NCBI RefSeq assembly: GCF_001618385.1
Contig: NZ_BDCR01000001.1
Span: 310,001-374,000 of the forward strand
DNA from: Paludibacter jiangxiensis
GTDB lineage: Bacteria > Bacteroidota > Bacteroidia > Bacteroidales > Paludibacteraceae
Length of the DNA stretch: 64,000 nucleotides
Reading direction: 5' to 3'
Part shown: positions 34,388-43,834 of the stretch, in pieces
Position numbering within the stretch: position 1 is the stretch's first letter
How the letters are laid out: every line of letters begins with the position of its first letter
Notes under the pieces: generated by a model
Databases searched by the model: none
What the model was told of the DNA's origin: nothing
What the model saw: only the letters and a program-made list of their open reading frames with translations
Program-made: the position numbers and the translations under genes

Positions 34388-35926
34388 ATGAAAACCAGAA
34401 TAAAAAAGCACCACAACAATCCATTGGTAATCTACATGATTATTAATGTTATTGTTGCTGTTTGCTTATTTTATTCCACAGTAGGTTTGCTCCCATTTAC
34501 CAGTCAACATCCGATCGAAAAATATACACTCCCATTTTTCATATTCCTGTTCGGGTGGGTCTTTTTTGGTATATCATTTAAGAAGTACCTGAACTTTCGT
34601 AAACGCAGGCTAAAACACGTAACAAAAAGTTGTTTGAAGTCAGACTTCTCAGCTATTATTGCGGGACTCTTAGTACTTATAATTTTCCCCGAACTTAATT
34701 ATTCAAAGGTTGCGTTTATCTCGTTTTCGGTTTTGCTATTCTTTGTGGAAGCAATTCTCATTTCCGTCTATTATGGTTTTCACGAGGCAGAAGTGCACTC
34801 CGAATTGAATTTAGAAACGAATCCAACTCACTACGAAACCACCCTCAACCAGGAAGCTCGATTTGTAAATGACGAGGTCAGAGAATTCATGACCAACTAT
34901 ATAATGAAGCTCCAGGGAAAGGATCTACTGGATTTTCTACAAGATAATGCCGGATTATTTTTATCGTCGACTTTATTAATTAATACCACAGAACGTTTCA
35001 ACATCGAGAAAGTATCTAAAACCCGCTACTCCACCATAATCAACCTCCACCAAATTAACGATATAAGAGAAATAAACACATTTTTCGCAACCATCAACGA
35101 ACGACTACCGTATGGGGGTACTTTTGTCGGGTGCTTTGAAGCGCTGCAACAGCGTAAAAAAAGAATTTTAGGAGGCAAGAACAAACTTTTCCGAGTAATA
35201 ATATATTTACGTGACTTTTTCATTTTCAGGATTTTGCCAAAGTTAAACCTTACCCGCGAATTATATTTCTGGATTACGGCAGGAAAAGGCAGGGCATTAT
35301 CAATAGCTGAAGTATTTGGAAGAGCTTATTTTTGCGGTTTTGAGATAGCCCACGAAATTCAAATAGGAGGTCTCTCTTATTTTATTGCCAGAAAAAAGAA
35401 AGAACCGTTACGAATTGAGTCGGCACATTATAGTTTTTTGCTGGCACTGGAGCGGATTGGCAAAAACAAGGAGTTGTTTAAAGTTTACAAAATAAGAACG
35501 ATGTATCCTTATTCCTCTTATTTACAGGGATATGTATTTCAAAAGAACAACCTGAGAGAAGGTGGAAAATTTCAACATGATTTCAGAATCACAACATTAG
35601 GTCATTTTTTGAGACGATACTGGCTGGATGAATTGCCAATGCTGGCAAATCTTCTTAAAGGAAATATGAAATTGGTTGGAGTCCGACCTTTAAGCAAGCA
35701 ATATTTTTCTCTCTATTCGGAAGACTTACAACAACAACGAGTTCGCCATAAGCCTGGTTTGCTGCCTCCATTTTATGCCGATATGCCAAAATCATTAGAG
35801 GAAATACAAGCTTCTGAAAAAAAATATTTGGATGCTTGTGAAAATCAAGGTCTGTTTTTTACAGATTTGCAGTACCTTGCAACTATTCTTTTCAACATTC
35901 TTTTCAAAAAAGTACGTAGCAAATAA
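34388..35926 (+). CDS. Membrane sugar transferase (polyprenyl-phosphate glycosyl-1-phosphate transferase type)
   Basis: The 512-residue protein has about four N-terminal membrane helices (residues 10-125). A soluble middle region follows that resembles the end of a SAM-methyltransferase-like fold (IINLHQINDIREINTFF, GRAYFCGFEI). The C-terminal bacterial sugar transferase domain contains KVYKIRTM, RITTLGHFLRRYWLDELPML, and LKGNMKLVGVRPLS. The re-entrant helix motif that usually precedes this domain (KR-x2-D) is missing. This class starts surface glycans by placing a sugar phosphate on undecaprenyl phosphate. I preferred the ATG at 34388. It leads the cluster of Wzi and Wbp-like genes. Confidence 0.83.
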   Translation: MKTRIKKHHNNPLVIYMIINVIVAVCLFYSTVGLLPFTSQHPIEKYTLPFFIFLFGWVFFGISFKKYLNFRKRRLKHVTKSCLKSDFSAIIAGLLVLIIFPELNYSKVAFISFSVLLFFVEAILISVYYGFHEAEVHSELNLETNPTHYETTLNQEARFVNDEVREFMTNYIMKLQGKDLLDFLQDNAGLFLSSTLLINTTERFNIEKVSKTRYSTIINLHQINDIREINTFFATINERLPYGGTFVGCFEALQQRKKRILGGKNKLFRVIIYLRDFFIFRILPKLNLTRELYFWITAGKGRALSIAEVFGRAYFCGFEIAHEIQIGGLSYFIARKKKEPLRIESAHYSFLLALERIGKNKELFKVYKIRTMYPYSSYLQGYVFQKNNLREGGKFQHDFRITTLGHFLRRYWLDELPMLANLLKGNMKLVGVRPLSKQYFSLYSEDLQQQRVRHKPGLLPPFYADMPKSLEEIQASEKKYLDACENQGLFFTDLQYLATILFNILFKKVRSK

Positions 35927-35979
35927 CTACGGAGTTGATTTTGAGCAGTTCCTGAATGTTTAACTTTAAATTATTCTCG

Positions 35980-37740
35980 ATGAAAAGACTACTGATCCTC
36001 TTAATCGTGGCATTATCCGCTGTTGGAATATCAGCTCAAAACATTCCTCAACACCAGTCCTATTCATCTCTTTATGATCTCCTTGACGAGTTGGCCAATG
36101 ACGGTATCATCCAAATCAACTCAGCTGTAAAACCTTATAGTCGCACATTTATCGCTTCAAAATTGCAAGAAGCTTCCGCTCAGGACTCCTTACTTTCAAA
36201 GCGGCAACGAGCTGACGTCTCCTTTTATCTGAACGACTACTCTCTTGAAACAGGCAAACTCCCCTTCACCCGCTTTGACGTAGTTGACGAACCTTCCACA
36301 AAGGTATCGTTGTGGCATCCCGGCGTATTTTATCGCTCCGGCGATATGTGGATACGAATGACTCCTGTTTTGGGAGGCGACATTCTGAGGAACAAAAATG
36401 GGACTATATCGCAACGAACGGTAGGAGCCGAATTAATGACCCAACTGGGGAAGCATTTCACGTTGTATGCCAGCCTGAGGGATAACTCGCAGAGTGGTGA
36501 ACTGCTTTCGAAAGGTGAGAAATATGCCAAAATAAAAAGCCCTTACACCTCCAAAGATACGTTGATGAGGTTGCCGTCATATCTGACTCAGGCTCCCGGT
36601 GCTGCATATAAGGTAGCAAACGGAACCAATGCCGGAGGCGATTTTAGCGAAATGCGCGCGGGAGTATATTACTCCTGGGACTGGGGAAATATTGGTTATG
36701 CCAAAGATCATATTCAGTGGGGCGACAATTATCATGGATCGAATATTTTGTCCGGCAACACCCCTTCTTTCCCTTTTCTGGCATTAAATCTTTATCCTTT
36801 CAAATGGGTGGAACTGAATTTCTTCCATGGATGGCTCACGTCCAACGTAATTGACTCTACCGATTACTACATCCAAAATACAGGAGAGAAGTCGTATCGT
36901 TACCGCAACAAATACATTGCTGCCAACATGCTGACATTTAAGCCCATGACCGGACTTAACATCTCCTTCGGAAATTCAATTATTTATGCAGAACGAAACA
37001 TACAACTGGCTTATTTACTACCCCTGGCTTTTTACAAATCGATAGACCACACGTTGACAATGGGTTCTGAGAACCAAAACTCTCAGATGTTTCTGAATAT
37101 CAGTTCGCGCAACATCAACCACCTGCATTTGTTTCTGTCGATGTATATCGATGAATTTTCCGTTAAACGGCTGAAATCCTCCAATCCTGAAACCAATCCA
37201 ATTTCATGGAAACTGGGTGGCCGCTTGAGTAATTATCCCTTCAAAGACTGGTCACTAATAGCAGAATGGACACGTAATAACATTTGTACTTACAAACATT
37301 TTATACCGGCTATCGATTACACATCAAGCGGATATACCCTTGGTAGTTATTTATGGGACAACTCGCAGGAGATGTATCTGGCGCTGACATGTCGCCCTGT
37401 CAGGGGACTATTCCTGCAAGGGTCATTTTTGTCGGCCAGTCATGGCAATGAATACGACTATATCCACAAGGATATATTGAAAATAATATCTCAGCCTTTC
37501 ATGAAAGACCAAGTATGGACTAACAAAACAATCTCATTCAGTGCCAACTACGAAGTAATCAACAATTTATTCCTTCTGTTCAACATCGATTCAAGCAACA
37601 TAGAGGGACACAACGCAACGGGAGCCAAAACATACGGGGAATACAGATCGAACGCAAGTGGCTATCTCTCCATGTATACACCCGAATATCTACAGGGCAA
37701 GAATCTCACCTTCACGCTGGGATTAAGAGTTGGCCTGTAA
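35980..37740 (+). CDS. Wzi-like capsule assembly outer-membrane protein
   Basis: The 586-residue protein starts with a signal peptide (MKRLLILLIVALSAVGISAQ) and continues as a beta-rich protein with alternating aromatic strands and a C-terminus typical of an outer-membrane barrel (LTFTLGLRVGL). It matches the capsule assembly Wzi family, whose E. coli member binds capsule at the cell surface. An upstream ATG at 35956 adds eight residues before the signal peptide. It lies between the sugar transferase and Wbp genes, which supports a role in surface polysaccharide. Confidence 0.83.
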   Translation: MKRLLILLIVALSAVGISAQNIPQHQSYSSLYDLLDELANDGIIQINSAVKPYSRTFIASKLQEASAQDSLLSKRQRADVSFYLNDYSLETGKLPFTRFDVVDEPSTKVSLWHPGVFYRSGDMWIRMTPVLGGDILRNKNGTISQRTVGAELMTQLGKHFTLYASLRDNSQSGELLSKGEKYAKIKSPYTSKDTLMRLPSYLTQAPGAAYKVANGTNAGGDFSEMRAGVYYSWDWGNIGYAKDHIQWGDNYHGSNILSGNTPSFPFLALNLYPFKWVELNFFHGWLTSNVIDSTDYYIQNTGEKSYRYRNKYIAANMLTFKPMTGLNISFGNSIIYAERNIQLAYLLPLAFYKSIDHTLTMGSENQNSQMFLNISSRNINHLHLFLSMYIDEFSVKRLKSSNPETNPISWKLGGRLSNYPFKDWSLIAEWTRNNICTYKHFIPAIDYTSSGYTLGSYLWDNSQEMYLALTCRPVRGLFLQGSFLSASHGNEYDYIHKDILKIISQPFMKDQVWTNKTISFSANYEVINNLFLLFNIDSSNIEGHNATGAKTYGEYRSNASGYLSMYTPEYLQGKNLTFTLGLRVGL

Positions 37741-37754
37741 GACAATCCAATTAA

Positions 37755-38897
37755 ATGAATATGAATACCATTCAGATGGTTGACCTTAAAGGTCAATATG
37801 AAAAAATCAAAACTGAGGTGAACCAGGGCATTCAGGAGGTTATAGATTCCACTGCATTTATCAAAAGTGGCAAAGTAAATGATTTTCAGCGACAACTGGA
37901 AACTTATCTGGGCGTCAAACATGTTATCCCGGTAGGAAACGGCACCGACGCTTTGCAGATTTCGATGATGGCTCTCGGGCTCAAGCCCGGCGATGAAGTA
38001 ATAGTTCCTTCGTTTACTTTTGTAGCGACTGCAGAAGTAGCTGCACTATTGGGACTTACACCTGTTTTTGTAGATGTAGATACTGATTTTTGCATTTCCG
38101 TCGAAGCTATAAAGCAAGCCATTACGCCAAAAACGAAAGTAATTGTTCCTGTGCATCTCTTCGGACAGAATGCGAACATGGAAGCTATTCTGGCTATTGC
38201 ACAAGATTTTAACCTTTTCATCATCGAAGATGCGTGTCAATCAATAGGATCTGTATATACATTTTCAGACGGACGTAAAATGAGTTCCGGATGTATGGGA
38301 GATGTCGGTTGCACCTCTTTTTTCCCGTCAAAAAATCTTGGCTGTTTTGGTGATGGAGGAGCTATTTTTACAAACAACGATGAGTTGGCTGCTAAAATCA
38401 GATCGATTGCCAATCACGGGATGACAGTTCGTTATTATCACGATCAGGTAGGTGTCAATTCCCGCCTCGATAGCATTCAGGCCGCGATTCTTGAGGTAAA
38501 GCTAAAACATCTTGACGAATACAATGCAGCACGACAAGCTGCTGCTGATTTTTATGATCGCGAATTAGAAATATGCGACGAGGTGTCGATTCCCAAAAGG
38601 AATCCGTATTCCACGCACGTTTTTCATCAATACACGCTGATTCTAGACAGGATTAACCGGGATGCGCTTCAAAAATGGCTGAACAACGCAGGTATTCCTT
38701 CAATGATATATTATCCGGTACCTCTTCATTTGCAAAAAGCCTACAAGAATGAACGTTGCAGAGCTGAAAATTGCCCTGTAACAGAAACACTTTCATCATG
38801 CGTTCTTTCTCTTCCGATGCATACGGAGCTGGATGAAGAACAACTCACTTTTATTACTAAGAAGGTCAAAGAAGGTCTGTCGGCAAACAGAATATAA
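37755..38897 (+). CDS. DegT/DnrJ/EryC1/StrS aminotransferase, WbpE-like
   Basis: The 380-residue PLP enzyme has GNGTDALQIS, the FIIEDACQSIG segment and the PLP-binding Lys193 in FFPSKNLG. Sequence order and its neighbours match WbpE, which aminates UDP-2-acetamido-3-keto-glucuronic acid. It starts 14 bases after the Wzi-like gene and is followed by WbpD- and WbpB-like genes. Together they would make UDP-2,3-diacetamido-glucuronic acid. The exact sugar is inferred from context, because this family acts on many keto sugars. Confidence 0.85.
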   Translation: MNMNTIQMVDLKGQYEKIKTEVNQGIQEVIDSTAFIKSGKVNDFQRQLETYLGVKHVIPVGNGTDALQISMMALGLKPGDEVIVPSFTFVATAEVAALLGLTPVFVDVDTDFCISVEAIKQAITPKTKVIVPVHLFGQNANMEAILAIAQDFNLFIIEDACQSIGSVYTFSDGRKMSSGCMGDVGCTSFFPSKNLGCFGDGGAIFTNNDELAAKIRSIANHGMTVRYYHDQVGVNSRLDSIQAAILEVKLKHLDEYNAARQAAADFYDRELEICDEVSIPKRNPYSTHVFHQYTLILDRINRDALQKWLNNAGIPSMIYYPVPLHLQKAYKNERCRAENCPVTETLSSCVLSLPMHTELDEEQLTFITKKVKEGLSANRI

Positions 38898-38928
38898 GAA
38901 ATCACCGGAGAATTTGACAATTAAAATC

Positions 38929-39510
38929 ATGCCCATGAATTATTTTGCACACCAAACAGCGATTATAGATGAAGGTTGCCAGATTGGCGACGGCACAAAA
39001 ATATGGCACTTTTCACATATAATGTCTGGTGCCATCGTCGGAAGTAATTGTAATATTGGACAAAATGTGGTAATTTCGCCCCTTGTTGTACTTGGCAATA
39101 ATGTAAAGGTGCAAAATAACGTATCGGTCTATACTGGTGTAACTTGCGAAGACGATGTCTTTCTGGGACCCTCGGTTGTATTTACCAATGTGATCAACCC
39201 CCGTAGTGCTGTTAACCGAAAAAATCAGTATCTTGCAACCAAAGTCTGCAAAGGGGCAAGTATTGGTGCTAACGCGACAGTGGTATGCGGAATCACAATC
39301 GGGACATTTGCCATGATTGGAGCCGGCTCTGTTATCACCAAAGACATTCAACCCTATGCGCTGGTAATGGGAAATCCTGCGCGTCAAACCGGATGGGTGA
39401 GTGAATATGGGCACAAATTGCATTTTGATACGAATGGAGTGGCTTTGTGCCCTGAAAGTGGGGAAAAGTATGTGCTTCGCAAGAATAGCGTGATTAAAAC
39501 TAACCAATAA
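38929..39510 (+). CDS. Left-handed beta-helix acetyltransferase, WbpD-like
   Basis: The 193-residue protein shows hexapeptide repeats (CQIGDG, GAIVGS, CNIGQN, GASIGANATVVCGITIG) of the LbetaH fold, with the family's IWHFSHI segment near the start and a PARQTGWVSEYG end. WbpD uses acetyl-CoA to acetylate the 3-amino group of UDP-GlcNAc(3NH2)A. Starts at 38929 or 38935 (Met-Pro-Met) are both possible. It lies 31 bases after the aminotransferase, and its stop overlaps the next start by one base (TAATG), so translation is coupled. Confidence 0.87.
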   Translation: MPMNYFAHQTAIIDEGCQIGDGTKIWHFSHIMSGAIVGSNCNIGQNVVISPLVVLGNNVKVQNNVSVYTGVTCEDDVFLGPSVVFTNVINPRSAVNRKNQYLATKVCKGASIGANATVVCGITIGTFAMIGAGSVITKDIQPYALVMGNPARQTGWVSEYGHKLHFDTNGVALCPESGEKYVLRKNSVIKTNQ

Positions 39511-40544
39511 TGACTGAAAAAATTAAGTTTGCTGTCGTAGGACAAGGGCATATCGGCAAACGACACGCGGAAATGATCCGTCGTGACGAGAGAGCCGAGC
39601 TGGTTGCCCTGTGCGATGTCCTTCCGAAGGAGACATTACAACTGAAAGATTCTCCGGAACCTTTTTTTTCATCCATAGATGACCTTTTGCACTCCAGCCT
39701 TGACATAGATGTCGTCAACATCTGTACTCCGAACGGTTATCATGCAGACTATGCCATAAAAGCACTGGATACTCATCGCCATGTGGTGATTGAAAAACCG
39801 GTAGCATTAACCAAGAATGACGCTGAAATCATTCTGAATAAGTCACAAGAAGTGTCCCGTGACGTGTTTTGCGTAATGCAAAACCGTTATTCGCCACCTT
39901 CGGTTTGGTTAAAGCAAATGGTTGATGAGAAAGTTCTTGGAGATATCTACCTTGTCCAACTAAACTGCTTCTGGAACAGAGACGATCGTTATTATCGTCC
40001 GGACGACTGGCATGGTGATGCACGATTAGACGGGGGAACTCTTTTTACGCAGTTCTCTCATTTTATTGACATAATGTATTGGTTGTTTGGGGACATAACC
40101 AACATAAAGGGTAATTTTCACGATTTCAATCATCAATTGCTTACTGACTTTGAGGATAGCGGGGTTGTACTCTTCGACTTTGTAAAAGGAGGAATGGGAG
40201 TACTCAACTATTCGACTGCTATTTGGGATAACAATTTCGAAAGCAGCATTACCATCATAGGTTCAAAAGGGACTGTAAAAGTTGCAGGACAATACATGAA
40301 TGAAGTTGTTTATTGTCATGTTAAGGATTACGATATGCCGGAGCTCAACCCTTGCAACCCGCCTAACGATTACGGTCCTTACAAAGGTTCGGCGCAAAAC
40401 CATCATTATGTAATTGGAAATGTTGTTGATACATTGACTGGAAATGACACTATAACAACCAGCCTTCGAGAGGGTCTGAAAATTGTGGAAATTATAGAGC
40501 GCATTTACAAAGTGCGCGATTTGAACTGGAAAAAACAACGCTAA
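39510..40544 (+). CDS. Gfo/Idh/MocA oxidoreductase, WbpB-like
   Basis: The 344-residue protein has an N-terminal NAD-binding fold with VVGQGHIGKRHAE, the family EKPVALT motif, and a C-terminal substrate domain with YYRPDDWHGDARLDGG and FTQFSHFIDIMYW. WbpB oxidises carbon 3 of UDP-GlcNAcA to give WbpE its substrate. The one-base overlap with the acetyltransferase shows tight coupling. No WbpA-type UDP-GlcNAc dehydrogenase or WbpI-type epimerase is in the window. Confidence 0.87.
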   Translation: MTEKIKFAVVGQGHIGKRHAEMIRRDERAELVALCDVLPKETLQLKDSPEPFFSSIDDLLHSSLDIDVVNICTPNGYHADYAIKALDTHRHVVIEKPVALTKNDAEIILNKSQEVSRDVFCVMQNRYSPPSVWLKQMVDEKVLGDIYLVQLNCFWNRDDRYYRPDDWHGDARLDGGTLFTQFSHFIDIMYWLFGDITNIKGNFHDFNHQLLTDFEDSGVVLFDFVKGGMGVLNYSTAIWDNNFESSITIIGSKGTVKVAGQYMNEVVYCHVKDYDMPELNPCNPPNDYGPYKGSAQNHHYVIGNVVDTLTGNDTITTSLREGLKIVEIIERIYKVRDLNWKKQR

Positions 40545-40563
40545 TCAAATAATTAAAAAACAA

Positions 40564-41028
40564 ATGATTCAACGTATTCAAACTGTATATTTGCTGCTTG
40601 TTGCCATTTTATCGACAATCGTAGTTTTCTCTCCGGTTTCGTTCATCGCAACTTCGGCAAATGTTTTCGACCTGTCTTACAAAGGCTTTTCTGCGACTCC
40701 TCCTATCGATGCTTTACACATCAATACGTGGCCATTGACTTTAATCGCAGCTCTCATTCCTCTGGTTGCTTTTGCTTCCATCTTTCTGTATAAAAAACGC
40801 AAGCTACAAATAAGACTGAACATTGTAAACTTTCTTTTGATCGATGTTTATTATGTAACAATGCTTGCTTTTATGTGGTTTGCCGACGCAAGACTTGGTC
40901 TGCCTTCACGATGGGGATACCATCTGGCAGCTTCGCTTCCGGCCATCAATATGGTATTCACTTTCCTGGCTATACGGGGAATTCAAAACGATGAAAAGCT
41001 GGTACGATCGCTTGATCGTCTGCGATAA
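40564..41028 (+). CDS. DUF4293 membrane protein
   Basis: The 154-residue integral membrane protein begins MIQRIQTVYLLL and has four hydrophobic helices with short loops, the pattern of the DUF4293 family found in Bacteroidota. Function unknown. It lies 19 bases after the WbpB-like gene and ends before a 17-bp hairpin, so it may ride on the glycan transcript. Confidence 0.85.
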   Translation: MIQRIQTVYLLLVAILSTIVVFSPVSFIATSANVFDLSYKGFSATPPIDALHINTWPLTLIAALIPLVAFASIFLYKKRKLQIRLNIVNFLLIDVYYVTMLAFMWFADARLGLPSRWGYHLAASLPAINMVFTFLAIRGIQNDEKLVRSLDRLR

Positions 41029-41042
41029 GAGATACTTTTCAA

Positions 41043-41086
41043 AACGAAGAAGCGGATTGCCAACATTGACAATCCGCTTCTTCGTT
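41043..41086. terminator. Bidirectional terminator of DUF4293 and comM-like genes
   Basis: A perfect 17-bp stem (41043-41059 with 41070-41086) between two convergent genes; it touches the comM-like stop. Confidence 0.9.
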
Positions 41087-42624
41087 TATCCACCCCATCC
41101 ATCTCTGTCAAGGTTACGATAATTAATAGCTTCGGCAATATGCTGAACCTCTACTTTCTCACAGGCTCCAAGGTCAGCGATTGTACGCGACACTTTCAAT
41201 ATCCGATCGTATGCTCTGGCAGAAAGGTTAAGCCTTTGCATTGCATTCTTGAGCAATGCAGATCCTGCCACATCGGGTGTTGCGTAGGTTCGCAGTTGCT
41301 TTGAACTCATTTGGGCATTACAATATACACCTTTACTTTCGGCAAACCGTTCCTCCTGTATCAAACGCGCTTTGATCACCCGTTCACGAATCGTAGAACT
41401 AGGTTCGGGCGTTGACTCTTCCGCCAGTTTATCAAACGGAACCGGTACTATCTCGATGTGAATATCAATTCGGTCAAGCAGCGGGCCGGAAATACGGCCA
41501 AGGTATTTCTGTACCATTCCGGGAGAACAAACACATTCCCTCTCCGGATGGTTATGGTATCCGCAGGGACAAGGATTCATGGAGGAAACCAGCATAAAAC
41601 TGGCAGGATATTCAATGGCGAATTTCGCCCGGGAGATACATATTTTCCTATCCTCTAACGGCTGTCTCATAACCTCCAGAACCGTTCTTTTAAACTCTGG
41701 AAGTTCATCAAGAAATAAAACGCCATTATGCGCCAGCGATATTTCGCCGGGCTGAGGAAAAGTTCCGCCGCCAACGAGGGCGACATCGGAAATGGTATGG
41801 TGTGGATTACGAAAGGGCCTTTGAGCCAAAAGAGAGGTATTGCCTGACATTTTGCCTGCTACCGAATGAATTTTAGTGGTTTCAAGAGCCTCATGCAAGG
41901 TAAGAGGGGGAAGAATTGACGGAATGCGCTTTGCCATCATGGATTTACCGGCGCCCGGGGGCCCAACCATAATCAGATTGTGTCCACCGGCGGCAGCAAC
42001 CTCTATCGCCCGCTTTACACTCTCCTGCCCCTTCACATCCGAGAAATCAGCTTCAAAATGACCAATATTATCGAAGAATTCCTGTCGTGTATCAACCGTA
42101 ACAAGCTCCAAATGCTTATTCCCGTTGAAGAAATCGATCACTTCGGTAATGTTTTCTGCTCCATACACGTCCAGATTATTGACAACCGCAGCTTCACGTG
42201 CATTCGCTTTTGGGACAATCATTCCTTTAAAACCTTCTTCACGGGCTTTAATTGCAATGGGAAGTATTCCCTTTACCGGTTGGACCGTTCCGTCAAGCGA
42301 CAGTTCACCCATGATGAGATATTTTTCCAACTCGTCGTTCTGAATTGTTTTTGCAGCAGCCAGTATTCCTATTGCAAGCGGAAGGTCATATGCAGAACCT
42401 TCTTTACGTATATCGGCAGGCGCCATGTTAATCACAATCTGATAACGGGGGAACTCAATATTGTTTACCTGCAGAGCAGAAATAATTCGTTGTTGACTCT
42501 CTTTCACCGCATTATCAGGCAGTCCAACCAAAAAGAAACGTATGCCACGAGACACATTTACCTCAATAGTTACGATAGTGGCATTGATACCATGCACGGC
42601 AGCTCCGAAGGTTTTTACTAACAT
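41086..42624 (-). CDS. comM: YifB/ComM family Mg-chelatase-like AAA+ ATPase
   Basis: The 512-residue protein has an N-terminal Lon-like fold domain (MLVKTFGAAVHGINA, VGLPDNAVKESQQRI, INMAPADIRKEG). An AAA+ module follows with Walker A GPPGAGKSMMAKR, Walker B LFLDELPEF and zinc-like cysteines CPCGYHNHPERECVC, then a C-terminal Mg-chelatase domain. The ATG at 42624 fits the conserved start; 15 extra codons upstream do not. ComM-type proteins act as branch-migration helicases during natural transformation in other bacteria; competence genes are not seen nearby. Confidence 0.93.
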   Translation of the reverse strand: MLVKTFGAAVHGINATIVTIEVNVSRGIRFFLVGLPDNAVKESQQRIISALQVNNIEFPRYQIVINMAPADIRKEGSAYDLPLAIGILAAAKTIQNDELEKYLIMGELSLDGTVQPVKGILPIAIKAREEGFKGMIVPKANAREAAVVNNLDVYGAENITEVIDFFNGNKHLELVTVDTRQEFFDNIGHFEADFSDVKGQESVKRAIEVAAAGGHNLIMVGPPGAGKSMMAKRIPSILPPLTLHEALETTKIHSVAGKMSGNTSLLAQRPFRNPHHTISDVALVGGGTFPQPGEISLAHNGVLFLDELPEFKRTVLEVMRQPLEDRKICISRAKFAIEYPASFMLVSSMNPCPCGYHNHPERECVCSPGMVQKYLGRISGPLLDRIDIHIEIVPVPFDKLAEESTPEPSSTIRERVIKARLIQEERFAESKGVYCNAQMSSKQLRTYATPDVAGSALLKNAMQRLNLSARAYDRILKVSRTIADLGACEKVEVQHIAEAINYRNLDRDGWGG

Positions 42625-42823
42625 TTTCTTCTCTTTTAGATTAAAGTTAACAAGAACAAATATACACATTGTTTACAAAAAGAGAAAACTATTTTTTTTA
42701 TTGAAGACGGAAACTTTCCCGATTTTAAAAAACCTGCTAAAGAAAATGTTATTTTTTCTTCTTTTTCTGATGTTTTTTTCATTTTTTTCTTGTACATTCG
42801 CTTTATCAATTTGTTATTTTGGA

Positions 42824-43798
42824 ATGCTACAAGTTAACGAAGCTCAAGATATTATTAACAAGCGCATTAGCAACCTTCACTATCCGGCCTCTCCGGAGAG
42901 GTTATATGAACCTATCCGGTATGTATTGGCTCTTGGAGGGAAACGGATTCGTCCGGCATTTGCACTTTTGGCTTGTAATCTCTTCTCCGAAGAGATAGAA
43001 TCTGCAGTTGAACCTGCCATTGGCTTGGAAGTTTTTCACAATTTCACTTTGTTGCATGACGACATAATGGACAAAGCCGATATGCGCCGGGGCCACCAGA
43101 CAGCTCACAAAAAATGGTGCGACAATGTTGCTATCCTTTCCGGTGACGCTATGCAGATTGATGCTTACCGACACGTAGCACAGGCTCCGCAGTCCAAATT
43201 AAAAGAAATATTGGACTTGTTCTCTCAAACCGCTATAGAAGTTTGCGAAGGACAGCAATTTGACATGGATTTCGAACATCGCAACAATGTTTCTTTGCCG
43301 GAATATATAGAAATGATACGTCTGAAGACGGCCGTATTACTCGCTTGTAGCCTAAAAATGGGAGCCCTTGTCGGAAATGCAAATACTACCGACGCTTCTC
43401 TCTTATACGAATTTGGTATCAATCTCGGATTAGCATTTCAGCTGCAAGACGATTTCTTGGACGTATACGGTGACGTGGAAAAATTCGGTAAAAACATCGG
43501 TGGAGATATCCTTTGCAATAAAAAAACGTTTCTGTTGATTTCTGCTTTTAATGTAGCAGATGATTCCTCAAGAAAAGAGCTCGAAAAATGGCTAACCATT
43601 CCGGATGCAAATCCGCAGGAAAAAATTAAAGCGGTTACTGATATTTATAATCGGCTAAACATAAAACAAATTTGTCAGGAAGAGATGGACTGCTATTACC
43701 AGAAAGCCCTCCATGCGCTTCGTTCGGTCAGTTGCCCCGAACAGAGAAAAGAAGTTCTGCAAAATTATGCCAGTCGATTAATGCAACGAGAATCCTAA
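42824..43798 (+). CDS. Polyprenyl diphosphate synthase (trans-isoprenyl type)
   Basis: The 324-residue enzyme elongates isoprenoids with isopentenyl diphosphate, probably for the menaquinone side chain. It has GGKRIRP, the first aspartate motif DDIMD in LLHDDIMDKADMRRG, and the second DDFLD in FQLQDDFLDVYGD. Residues before the first aspartate motif, which set chain length, do not allow a firm product call. The open frame extends upstream by 94 codons of AT-rich non-coding sequence; the ATG at 42824 begins the homology. The next gene follows by 36 bases. Confidence 0.92.
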   Translation: MLQVNEAQDIINKRISNLHYPASPERLYEPIRYVLALGGKRIRPAFALLACNLFSEEIESAVEPAIGLEVFHNFTLLHDDIMDKADMRRGHQTAHKKWCDNVAILSGDAMQIDAYRHVAQAPQSKLKEILDLFSQTAIEVCEGQQFDMDFEHRNNVSLPEYIEMIRLKTAVLLACSLKMGALVGNANTTDASLLYEFGINLGLAFQLQDDFLDVYGDVEKFGKNIGGDILCNKKTFLLISAFNVADDSSRKELEKWLTIPDANPQEKIKAVTDIYNRLNIKQICQEEMDCYYQKALHALRSVSCPEQRKEVLQNYASRLMQRES

Positions 43799-43834
43799 TA
43801 TGCCTTGTAGTTTGAACTATATACCCTTTTGACT

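Noticed and set aside
42542-42823. 94-codon N-terminal extension of the polyprenyl synthase frame
   Set aside because: It overlaps the divergent comM-like gene start and is very Phe/Leu-rich; family homology begins at 42824.
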